This document shows, in pieces, positions 1-10,786 of a stretch of DNA of 64,000 nt. The stretch is from Pleurodeles waltl (taxonomy: Eukaryota > Chordata > Amphibia > Caudata > Salamandridae), in the NCBI RefSeq assembly GCF_031143425.1, contig NC_090440.1, positions 1,270,737,123 through 1,270,801,122 on the forward strand, read 5' to 3'. A program made the position numbers and the translations under genes. The notes below the pieces were generated by a model. The model was not told where the DNA came from. It ran no database searches and saw only the letters and a program-made list of their open reading frames with translations. The number at the start of each line of letters is the position of its first letter. Positions within the stretch are counted from its first letter, which is position 1.

Positions 1-1315
1 CCGGTTGTGCTAGCAGATCAGAATATGTCACCCACCCCTAATTTTAAAAAAAGCATCCTCCTCAGAATGTGATATCCAATCAGTTAACTGCACACTCCTG
101 ACAGCAATTTAATGGCTGATTATAATATAGGGTTGCCAATTAAGATATTTTGAAAAGGCAGAGGGTGTGATGCAAACTTATGGAGAAGAAACTATGCCTG
201 AATGACTAATCACAGCTTTAAAATTTTAGAAATAATTTGAAAGAGACAGATAGTATGGTGATCCAGAAGTGCAATTATCGAGTTTGTTTTCTGCACAGAC
301 CCTTTGAGGATAAATGCGGTTGAGCATTCGAGGTGGGTATAACTGTTGTTTCCCATATGGCATAATCATACAGATTTACCTAAACATTTTGTAGGATTAC
401 ATGGAATTACACATGAAGAGTAATCCTGTATGGACACAAGCATTCATTTTGCTCTAAGAAATAGCACTAAATGGACCAGCAAACGAACAGTAGTGCAAAC
501 CACTACTCATGCTCACTAAATATGCTCTTGGGGTAGGATTTTATCCTCAATAAAATCCCAACATTTAGCATTACTTTCATCACGCAAAATACACCCTCAT
601 GTCCAAAATGGATGTAAAGGTGCAGTTTGTGCTAAGAAAATAGCACTAAGTGGGGCAGCCATTGATGCTACTATGCTATTTTCCCTCAAATTACTCTTAA
701 TTACTCAAGAGGGTATAGCTGCATAGTTATTGGTAATTCAGTGTTGTAATGCTATCTGTATTTAATCACTGACTCAGTCTTGACCACTGACTCTATTTGT
801 GCTTAGCTTAGGTTCAGGTGCTTGCTGTCACATCGGTGTCAGAGGATCTTTCCACACCAAGCTTGTTTTCTACATAGAACGTGTTTGTGCTTCTTCCCAC
901 CAGCACCAGGTTGCACTGTATAGGAACATAACATGGGGAATGTGAACAGTAGATGTGATAAGACAGTCTCAGCTTGGGAATGTTTTCATTACATAAAAGT
1001 ACTGCTGCTCTGTCTCTGGAATGCACTTTGGGGCAGGGCCCATTCCTTTACGTATTTTTGATGCAACCTGAGTGCAGCCAGCGATTGAATTTCATAACGT
1101 AAGCAAAGGGAGGGAGAAGTTGCCAGAACCTTTCTCTTGGGTTTGTTTAAGGTATATAAGGTGGGGATGCTAGGCACTGAAGTAGAAGAAACTCATTTTG
1201 AAGGTGGACGCATTGGCGAAAACAAAATTCCATCGGGGAAGGTTCTCTCCTGTCTCAGCTGTCTAGGGTCCCACAGCTTGACCTTGGCACCAGGATGATC
1301 TTAGATTCCAGCTTG
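1..1315. other. AT-rich interval without recognisable gene
   Basis: I see no coding region or classifiable repeat here. The open frames are short (about 60-70 codons), lack recognisable motifs and overlap on one strand. The stretch is best treated as unique or very old repeat-derived intergenic DNA. Confidence 0.5.
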
Positions 1316-1321
1316 GCTGTG

Positions 1322-1328
1322 CATATAT

Positions 1329-1390
<62 letters not shown>
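1322..1390. repeat. (TA)n microsatellite
   Basis: An almost perfect alternating TA run of nearly 70 bases. It lies directly beside GC-rich sequence that may be the 3' edge of the reverse-strand Penelope-like remnant. Such tracts are hypermutable and its length is likely to vary between individuals. Confidence 0.9.
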
Positions 1391-1394
<4 letters not shown>

Positions 1395-2109
1395 ATGCTG
1401 TCCTGAATGGCGTGCGGCGGCGCGCTTACACTTCACGGTGGTGCCGGTTCTTCGGTAGGACACCCGCGTTTTATTCCACTAATTCTTTTTGATCTACAAA
1501 AAGATAAACCGCACCCGAAAGTTGTTTGTTTACTTCCTTTTTATTACCCACCTCAAAAGCAATCCACAGTTCACAGGTACTTCCTGTCCAGCCCATTTCT
1601 CGATTTAAGTATACGAGAGGAACCACAAAAACAAAATATAAAACTAACATAACTCTCTCTTATAACATTCCAAAACATGTTCAAATTTCATCAATATGAG
1701 AGTCTCTGTTTAGAACCACTCCTTTCAGCAAAATGTCACTACTTATTCTTCTTGCATTTCCAATTAATTCTGTTCTGGTTAATGTAGTTACCAACTTTTT
1801 ATGTTAATTCAAACAAATAGGTATGACCATTAATGAAATATATTGCTGAATTATTTTCCCTCATATATCTAATAATGATTAAGTCGCTCCCCAAACAATA
1901 CAAGAAATTCATAATAAGTAAGACTAAATTCTCCATGTTCTCCAGGATTTATGTCTACATTGTATCTGGGTGCGATATATTGTGGTTCTTCCCCATATTA
2001 AAACTTTAATACAGTCATGTGGATACCAACAAAAAAAAAAAACTTAACCGTTAGGGTATGCAAAACTAACAAGTATTAATCACTAATGCTGTGGCCAAGT
2101 ACTACATTG

Positions 2110-2654
2110 ATAAATACTGATTTTCCTTATAAGTGTACAAATAAAACTTCATCCTGATTAAGCCCAAGAGGGGTTAATGAACGAATGTCTAATATATGTC
2201 TGGATTCTAGCTGACACAGCTTCTTCTCTCAATCTCCGCCACGGTCCTGTTTTGGTACTTGATCAATTACATAATAATTCATAAGTTAACATTTGCTACT
2301 ATATTTCTGTTCCATATGTCTAGCAGTAGCATAGCTCCTATCCAAATTTTTTGTTGCTCGGATATGTTCTAAAATCCGCTTTTTAGTCTCACATACAGTG
2401 CTCCTTATGTATTGTAGGCCACAGGGACATTCAACAACATACACTGTAAATCGGCTTTTACGAGTCAAATGTTGTCGAATCAATCTCACATCTCCATTAA
2501 TCGTCAGGTATTCTTTCATATTTTTCCCAATTTTACACGCTTTGCAATCACTACATTTCCAAAATCCCGACTTCTGTAGCCAATTCTGCTTTTTAAACCT
2601 AAAGTGACTATATATCAACTTGTCACTTAAGTTAGGTGCTCTCCTAAATGCCAT
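2110..2654 (-). pseudogene. Penelope-like retroelement C-terminal remnant with GIY-YIG endonuclease
   Basis: The reverse strand encodes the linker and GIY-YIG nuclease tail of a Penelope-like element polyprotein. The 122-codon open part contains a Cys-rich segment (CSDCKACK), then VVECPCGLQYIRSTVCETK..RILEHI, which matches the GIY-YIG layout. The second Tyr of the signature is kept in LQYIRST, where the usual Gly after it is replaced. After a frame change and an in-frame stop, the typical C-terminal stretch follows: GGD, an E after the stop, then LESRHILDIRSLTPLGLNQD. The reverse transcriptase domain that should lie upstream (above 2654) is absent. Downstream, the GC-rich block near 1400-1470 may be the element's 3' tail. 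In intact elements the protein primes reverse transcription at a nick it makes itself. This copy is 5' truncated and dead. Confidence 0.75.
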
Positions 2655-3575
2655 ATATATATATTCACTGCATACATATTTATTGATGATGCATTGTACT
2701 TGCCATTGTTTAACTGCTGAGAGTATTTTAGCATTTACACATGTTTTACTGCATTCAAGTTAAATACTCATAATTATATTTTTGTGTACTTTATTTTGAT
2801 ATCTGGGAAGTGCCTTAATACATTCATTACTGTAACTAGGACTTCTGCATTTCTTGGCATTATTTTCTTCTTAGTTTGACTAAGAGCAGAACAGGTGTCA
2901 AAGAGTGGAATTACCAAAATTACTCAGATCACTCCATCGTAATTAAAATGACTAGACCTAGGCCCTCATTATGAGTTCAGCGGTTATTATCACCGACAAC
3001 CGTGGACGCCGGAAACTTATCGCTGTATTACGACTCCAAAATCAAAAAACGCTAGAAAATACCCAGGTGTCCGACCCCGCCAGGCCGAAAGACAGCGGGA
3101 AACAGGCACCTCTGCAACCTCATTGACATAGCAAGAATAAACCGGCCTCCCAATTATGGCTCACAAATCAGCACAGCGGTCATTCATGGGTGGTATGCCA
3201 TTAGCGGTACAGACCACCGCGCCCACCAAATGGACTCACCAACAACAGCACCCCACATTGGACAATTTGAAAACCCCACACCTGATTCACATAGACTTCA
3301 CACACCCACACACTCCACTTAAAAACACACACCACAATACCCACAATCCCTAGCTATGGCCACCTGCTGCCACCCAACTCCCGGCCAACTGGAAAGAGAC
3401 ACCACAAACTCAAGACACACTTTTGCACACCCCACATGCCTCATACAACTCACAAACACGCACCCCACAACAGCACCTTCAAATATTTCCACACCTGTCA
3501 CAAACTCACTCACACCCTTCACTACCCCAAATAACACCATTACACCATAGCACACATCACCCCACATAGCCAACC

Positions 3576-5314
3576 ATGGCACCCCCTAAGAATCCCCGTT
3601 TCACTGATAAGGAGTTGCAGACCATGGTGGATGAAATAATCAGGGTGGAGCCTCAGCCGTGGTGCACACATCCAGCAGACATCGATAGGTAGGAAAATGG
3701 AGCTATGGCAGAGGATTGTCAGCAAAGTGAATGCAGTGGGAAGATATCCATGCACAAGGGATGACATCAGGAGAAGGTGTACTGACCTACAGTGGAAGGT
3801 ACGTTCCATGGCATCACAACACCAGCTTGCCATCCAGGGGACTGGCAGTGGTCCCCCACTACCTCCCTCAGAGTTGATTGAGTGGGAAGAGAAGGTCTTG
3901 GCTGTCCAGCTTCCGGAAGGCCTCACTGGAGTCATTGGGGGACTGGACTATGGTAAGCCACTGACACACATCCCCACCACCCGCACTTGAAAAGCATGTT
4001 TCCCCCTCCCCTTGTAACTACCCTATCTCATATACATCCCACAACATCATCCACCCACACCCATCCCTTGTATGTCCATGCACCCCACTAACACCTACCC
4101 AAACAATGTACACACAACCACCAGTCCCTGCATGGAATACTTGAAACACTACAAGTCCCTCAATGTATCACCCATTCCACTAATAACTATGCACGCCACC
4201 CATTCCAAAGGGAGTCCAGCATGCAGACAAATGGGGATATAAGAACAAGGAACGGGTGACAGATGCTGACAGGGACAAAGGAATGACAGGCCAGAGGACA
4301 TGAACAGAATGAAACACAGGCCACTGCTAAGGTGTGAAAGCATAACACATATGCAATGTCCACCATCGTCAAATAACTGACTGTCAATGGCATATCTTCT
4401 GAAGCATGTGAACACTACTCCCATCTAGCTGACACACAGTGAAATACTCTGCAGGACACATAATAAACTACATGTGTACTTCACAGGTACTACTGCTAAT
4501 GGCAGCCTCCAGGAGGTGCCAGGAAGTGCCAGTCCCCCAGCAGAAGAAGGCCCCAGTGATGACAGTCCAGTAGGATGTCTGGATCTGGAAGAGCACCCTG
4601 GCCTATCTGGAACCTCGGGTCAGTCACCCTCCAGAAGCCCCCCAGCCCACCAGACAGACCTCCAGCACTCAGCCACCACCTACAGCTGTGGCCCAATGCC
4701 CCCAAACCAGTGTCCTGGGTCTGCTACTATTTGCTCACCTATACAGGGACCGTAGTGAACACCCGTCATCAGGCAATACGATGAAGGTCCTGGTGCAAGT
4801 GGGAGTGGGCACACTGTGATGGGGTCACAAGCACAGGGGCCCCGGCCTAGTCGGAGGGCATTTGTGGGCCAAGGGGGCGTAAACCAGGAAAATGACTGGC
4901 CAGGAGGCCATTTCCCACATCCTAGCAGCATACCACCTATCCCAGGACAGGATGGACCAGATCCTGCCCACGTTGCAGGAGATTGAAAGGCTGCAGAGTA
5001 AACACCATCAGGAGGCCATGGTGGCATAATGGCAGGCCCACAATGCCACCATGGCCTCCATCAAAGGGGTGCTGCAGGGCATAACAGCAGTCCTTTGTGA
5101 GATCTCCACCTTCATGCAGGCCCCTTCCACAAACCCCGAGAGACACCCAAACCCTCCATATCTGCTGCTGGTAATAGACTGGTGGCCCTGCCAGGGGACT
5201 CACAGGACACCATCACCCATTCCTCTGTAGCCCACAAACCGCCTCGCAAACGTGGCTGGTGAACCAAACATACCTGAGAGTGTAGCCAAGACCAAACCCA
5301 CCGCCAGGAAGTGA
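3576..5314 (+). pseudogene. E1 SANT-A (Harbinger Myb/SANT-like DNA-binding protein), degenerate
   Basis: The reading frame starts at MAPPKNPRFTDKELQ, matching the intact homologue at 59524 (MAPQRQPRFTDEELR). A first exon of about 126 codons with the SANT-like domain follows (W residues in LWQRIV and in the second helix). It is broken by a frameshift and a stop near 3665-3690. The donor at 3953 (TATG/GTAAGC) and the acceptor at 4486 (TTCACAG) preserve the phase-1 intron. Exon 2 has the acidic DDSPVGCLDLEE..GLSGTSGQS segment, a degenerate helical region with several stops, and a basic end (KPTARK). An AATAAA lies at 5506. In intact Harbingers this protein binds near the transposon ends and assists transposase import. 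This copy is inactive. Confidence 0.8.
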
Positions 5315-6288
5315 TCCTCTCCTGATCTGTCTCCCTTGTGTGCCACTGACACACCTTGTTGACTTTCTACTGTCATTCCTCCATTTTTCAATAGCCCCAT
5401 GGACTCTAAACCTGTGCTACCAACAGCTGTGAACACCAAACTGACTATTCCATCAATTATCTGTCCACTCCCTTACATTTTCCCATCCCTTGTTTTGATT
5501 CACTTAATAAACCCTATACAATCACACCCAATGCATTTGTGCTTTATTCACTATGCCTGCATGTGATGAACGACTTCATCAATGTAACATGTTGAAACAG
5601 TACCTAAAAATTGTCTAGCCTGATAGTTTGCAGGTATGTTTCATTCCAAATCTGTGAAATGGGTTCATAACACTTGCACCTGAAATGTCCAAATCCTCCA
5701 TGTACAAGGCATGGAAAAGGGAATCCCACTATAGGAAGACCGGTGAGGAACAGATATGTAGCAGACATTTCGGTACAGTTTGTTACATGACACATGACCT
5801 GCTTTGTTTCCAAAATTGTACATCACTGCCAGAGTACTGTCACTTCTCGACTGACCAATGTTACCATTTGTCAGCTGCACTACACACCAGTAAGTAACTC
5901 CAAAATGTAGCTATGCACATTTGTGCAACTGAAGGGCCATCTACATCAGCTGAGGTTACCTCCACCTACATTGTGAGGGACTCTAGGTTGGTGTGCAAGT
6001 ACTGAGGAGATGGTGAGTGACAAATACTGACAACAAAACTGCCACACACCATCTATCCAAATAGCATGTCCAAACAGTCCATACATGTGAAGGCAAGAAA
6101 CACATTCAGAATAACATGACTACTGTGTGTGAACTACCTTTGGGAGTCCTGAAACACTTGAAGCAGTAAGGAGTATGTGACAGTACACACATTGCACCAC
6201 ACACAACACCTCTTGTACCATCTGTCAATTGAACACAAATCCACGTAGGCAATGTTGTGTGATACAGTAGGCAAAATGTACCTTCAAC

Positions 6289-7433
6289 TCATTGGAAGTA
6301 CAGATGAATGAGGTGAGTTCTGGTGTCCACATCATCCTCCTCCCCTTCTTCATCGCTGTCCTTTGTCCCCTCAGCTTCCATCTGTGGATCACGTAGTTCT
6401 TCCTCTTCCAGTAGAGGTACATACCTTCTTAGTGCCAAATTGTGCAACATTCAGTAGGCCACGATGAACTGGCATTCCTTGTTTGGGGATTAGTACAAGG
6501 ATCTGCCTGACATATGCAGGCACTGGAATCTTGTCTTCAGTAGGCCGAAGGTCCTCTCAATGTCTGTTCTTGTCCTGCCATGTGCCTCATTGTAGCGATT
6601 GTCACCTCCTGTCCTGGGATACCTCACTGGTGTCAACAGCCATGACAGGTTAGGATAGCCTGAAACACCTAGGAAGAGTGGTTACGCATAGCACATATCA
6701 CCATTGTGTAGAGGGTAGGAAAGGCAGGTTGCTAACTACTGCACTTTCACATCTCACTTACCCACAAGCCAGGCTCTCTCTCTTTGTACTTGTACCATCA
6801 GGTGTGGGACACCGCTGTTCCTCAAAATGCAAGAGTCATGCACAGAGCCAGGGAATTTTGCAATAACTTGGGAGATGTACTGGTCTGCAAGACACACCAC
6901 CTGGACATTAATGAAGTGATAATTTTTTCTATTCCTGTACACATGTTCATTTACCCTGGGAGGAATGAAGGGAATATGGGTGCCAACTATCGCCCCAATC
7001 ACATGAGGAATGTGTGCAATGGCGTAGAAAGCAGATTTCACAGTGGGCAAGTCAGCAGTTTGGGGAAATATGATGTAGCTGCGGAGGTATTTCAGCAAGG
7101 CAGTCAGGACATCCCTTAAGATGTTACGAACATTGGCTGTGACAGTCCTGCTGCCAAGCCTACTGTCGCTTGAAATTACCAAGTGAGCAAAAAATGGAGC
7201 AGGGATAGTACCTGCACAGTAGGGGGAATACGAAGAGCTGGCTGTAGATCTGGCTCCAATTGGACACACAGTTCACGAATAGTCATCTGGTTCAGAGGGT
7301 AGGTCAGTAATAGGTGTTGTTCCTCCATCGTTACCTGGTCAACTAGGGGCCAGCACACTGGTGCATTCCTCAGTCTCCACATTGGTCGGTACATAGGTAG
7401 GGCCAACACACATAGGGCACCATAAGAACACAT
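6289..7433 (-). pseudogene. E1 Harbinger transposase, inactivated
   Basis: The N-terminal part (PLVDQVTMEEQHLLLTYPLN), a DDE core (VIGAIVGTHI, VYRNRKNYH, KFPGSVHDS) and the C-terminal IERTFGLLK block are recognisable in order. The first catalytic Asp, normally in DGTH, is Val. At the conserved GDSGYP site the second Asp is also Val (GVSGYP after splicing). The catalytic Glu remains. A spliceosomal intron (donor GTAAGTG after LVG, acceptor TTCCTAG) sits at the same place as in E3 and E5. A frame change near 7200 and stops in the C-terminal part complete the decay. It lies between SANT-A and SANT-B on the opposite strand, as in E3 and E4. Confidence 0.85.
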
Positions 7434-8131
7434 TACAAATGATGTCTACACACACACAACTGCACTGACGTAGCCTTCCAATTATGGAAGGGTTGTATAC
7501 AGCTTACATTGTGACAATCGATGAGTGTTCACAGTGGTATTCAACCTACATATGCATCCAACTAGTGCCACACATCACATATGGCATGTATACCTGTGAA
7601 TAACCGATGTAACTAACATTTACAATCAAATATGTTAGCATGGACAGCGCGTAGAGATGTGAACTCAAACACATTTTGCACTTCAAATGGTAGTCTCCTG
7701 GGAATGCAGGTGTTCAGCTTCTTTACCGGGTTCCGTTACTTTGCTTTGCTGTGTAGGTGGCATGTGTACCCAGGTAAGGTGGGAATTGGGTAGACCAGTC
7801 AGTCAGGTAATGTTCCTGTTGTCTAGCAAAGCGATGTAGTGGTACTCAATACATCTGATCATTGAATGGGTTCCTCAGTTAGATTTGCAGGACATGTACA
7901 GTGAATCTGTAGGGAACCACTCCAAGTGTACTCCAAAGAGGCAGGTGTAATCCCTGTCAATGGCACATTCCTGTAGTGCAAAGTCTAAGGAAAGGTAGGG
8001 TCTTAGACTTAGGTGTACTGCATGTGTGCCTTCCTGCATCATAGTTGAGTTACTCACAGCCTGCATACCTTTCTTTGTCTCCCCCCTCCCTCTCTGTTTT
8101 CTTGTGTCCTTGTGCGCCTCAGCATCATCAG

Positions 8132-9543
8132 GCAAAGAAGCAGAGACACAAGCGAGTGGGGATGCTGCAGACCACAGGACCCAGGAGGCACAGTCCACCG
8201 ATGCCGAGGGAACCAGTAAGCTGGAGGGCGAATCGAGCACAACGGGGGAGCCTACTACCACTGTAACATCAGACTCTGATTCCTCCTCTGATGGCAGCTT
8301 CCTGGTGGTTTTGGACCCCTCTGGGACCACCCCAATTACATTTTTGTCAACCACCTCCCCTATCAGCACCGCCCACCCAGTAGCTCCCCACCGAGTTGTC
8401 CGTGCCAGCTCTCCCTGGAGGGTGGGCGTCTCCTTCACCGTAGGCACCACAGCCCTGCTGCCCTCAATGAGGAGGCTATTGACCTCCTGAGAACCATCTC
8501 TGTGAGACAGACAACCATTGTGAATGCCATCCATGGACAGGCATCCCAGATGCAGCAAACTAATGCCTATCTGGAAAGCATTCACAGTGGCTTGTCTGAC
8601 CCCCAGAGATCATCTCAGGCTCTGGCCTCCTCTTTGACGGCAGCCAGTGTCCCTAGTACCTCAGTCCTCCCTCCAATCACCTGTGGCCCATCCAGCATCC
8701 TTCTCGCCTCACCCACACCAATAACACAAGCCAAACAATGTTCACACAGAACAACACACATGCCACACAAGGACGCACACAGGCACCACAAGTTACACCA
8801 CAGTCATGCACACACTCAACAGACAGATGCACACAACAGCCACATCCTCCACTGTCTTCCCACCCCATCTTCCCTTACAGTGACCTCACCACACACACCC
8901 ACAAGCACTGCATCCTCACTCCCAGATCCATTGACACAGTCACCACAACAGCAATCCCACAGACAAGCACCCCAGACACCACACCTGCACTCACCACAAC
9001 TTTAACAGTCACCTGCAGCACACACACTAGACATGCAGACACCACCACAACATCCATATTCACAACCTGTTTGTCCTCTCAACCCTTTCTGGCCCCCTCC
9101 TCCCAAAACATGTAAACACACCCACTCAGGCTCCCAACATTCATCCACCACACACAAGTAGACTCAGCACCCACCTGCATCCACATCTAGCACACCTACA
9201 TGCCCTACGACCACTCCCTCTACCTCCACTCCAACGCCTCTTTCCACAGCTCCTCCACGTGCTCCTAAAAACCTTTTCCTTTCCTGTGTTGACCTGTTTG
9301 AAACTCCTGGCCCATCCAGTCTTGTCCCTGCACGTTCCTATGGCCTCTCCTAACCCAGTCCCTCCGCTTCATAATCCTCCCTAGACCTTCCTATCAGTTT
9401 TTATGTCTCTTCCCCCCCCCAAGAAGACCCTTGTGAAGAGGCCTGATTCCACCTCTACCCACTGGTCTAAACCTATTCCATCCAAAGCTAAGGCCAAGAC
9501 TCACCCTCCCAAGACAAAGCCCAAGCCCCTCTTCCTAACCTGA
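8132..9543 (+). pseudogene. E1 SANT-B last exon, degenerate
   Basis: The region after acceptor CATCATCAG matches the third exon of SANT-B. It has a Ser/Thr/Asp-rich acidic part (SDSDSSSDGSFLVVLDPSG), a helical segment (EEAIDLLRTISVRQTTIVNAI) likely to oligomerise, a long Pro/Thr/His/Ser-rich linker, and a Lys-rich basic tail ending at 9543 (PSKAKAKTHPPKTKPKP), probably a nuclear localisation or DNA-contact region. Frameshifts lie near 8460 and in the linker. The two upstream exons with the SANT domain are not recognisable between 7450 and 8130, so this copy cannot make the DNA-binding part. Homologues lie at 18106-19422 and 36460-38817. Confidence 0.7.
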
Positions 9544-10359
9544 ATCCCCACCACCAGCCCCTCCCCTGCACCATGAGGTGCCCTTCCCATTGATGCCCCT
9601 GCCCTGTTGAGACCATGGTCGTGTAAGGAGTCAAGTTGGACCTTGCTGGCACTGTTGTGCAACATGAACATGGACCAATGCGCTGCCACATGGCCATCTT
9701 TGTACGTAGTTGCTGTTTCCCCTTTTGATGTTGAAATTAATATATCTACCCAACCTGCCCAGTTGGTGCAATTTGATTAAGTTGTCCTGCATTAGACTAT
9801 GGCTTCCTCGTCTACACAGGTATGTGGCTCTTTTTCCTCTGTGCATGTATACTGTGATTCTGTGGCAGCATCACTTCTGTTCCTAGCTGTGCCCCTGTCT
9901 GTAGTTGTGTGTGAAATACTGTATGTGTGGTGGTGGGTTTGGGAGTTGGTGTCGATGGTGTGTGTGATTGTTTGTGATGTGTGTTCAGTTGTTGTGCATG
10001 GTGTGGGTAGAGTGAGTGAAATGGACAATGGTGTCATGGTATGGTACCAGTGTATGTGTGGATGGCACTTGTGGTTGTGTGCCGTATGTGTGTCTGGTAT
10101 GCCTGTCTTCTATGTGATGTCTGTGTCGGCTGTTGTTTTGTGATCAGTTTGTGTGTGGCTGGGTGTGAGCGTGTTTACGTGTGGTATTGTTCTGTGTGTT
10201 GGGCGTGGTGTGTGTTCTGGTTGTGCGTGAGTGTAGTGTGAGAACACATATGGGTGTAAATGGGTAGGGGTGTTGCTGTTCATGTGTTTGTGTGTGGGTT
10301 TGCCAGTCAGTGTTGGGTGTGTATGTGGCGTGTCGGTGTATAATTATCCCCTTCCCTCC

Positions 10360-10525
10360 CTTGCATGGTAGGTGGGGTACTCACCGTTGTCGTCTTCACC
10401 GGCACTTCAAGTCCTGTAGGTGTATTGCAAGTGCTACCATTGGGAAGATCTCCAGTTCATGCTCCATGTCGTCAGCAACCTCCTCTGTGTCTCTACGGTG
10501 AGTGTTTCCTTATATACTGTTTGTT
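10360..10525 (-). promoter_or_regulatory. E1 terminal leader: TATA-like box, short ORF and splice donor facing inward
   Basis: On the reverse strand a TATATAAGG-type box near 10510-10517 is followed after about 40 bases by an ATG at 10467. The short frame begins MEHELEIFPMV. A donor-like ACG/GTGAGTACC lies just beyond it, near 10373-10380. The same arrangement recurs at the matching ends of E2 (ATG 16760) and E3 (TATAAA 35665, ATG 35694), in transposase orientation each time. I read it as the promoter and possible first exon of the transposase transcript. The short frame in E1 stops before the donor, so the coding role is uncertain. Confidence 0.45.
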
Positions 10526-10786
10526 TCTGCCAGGTTTTGAGTGGAGGTCGGCCCACCCCGGAAATCGAGGCGGTGTGCTGAGCCGTAATACAGTGGGCGG
10601 TAAGGTCTGATCCGCCGGCCTGAAGATTTTAACCGCCGACTGGCAGTACATGCAGTGAACTGGGTGTGTTCTGGCCTGCTCACCGCTGCGGTTATAATAC
10701 AGTGGTCTGCACCGCCAGCCTGTTGGCGGTCGGATCGCCATGCCGGCGTGGTGGTCCTGTCAATGCCAAACTCCTAATAAAGGCCC

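Larger units (their letters stand above)
2961..10786 (+). mobile_element. E1: long three-gene PIF/Harbinger transposon, decayed
   Basis: The left end reads GGCCCTCATTATGAGTT and the right end is its inverted match (complement GGGCCTTTATTAGGAGTT), the terminal inverted repeat of this family. Inside, in order, are SANT-A (+), transposase (-), the last exon of SANT-B (+) and a leader ORF (-). The flanking trinucleotides (CTA on the left, AAG on the right) do not match, so either the target duplication has mutated or one end has been altered. Every coding region carries frameshifts, stops or lost catalytic residues, so the copy is non-autonomous. The stretches 7450-8060 and 9700-10350 hold no recognisable coding exon, and SANT-B exons 1-2 were not found. 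Confidence 0.85.

Noticed and set aside
8675..9115. Thr/His/Pro-rich frames suggesting a mucin-like or metal-binding protein
   Set aside because: They are alternative frames of the CA-rich linker of the SANT-B last exon.
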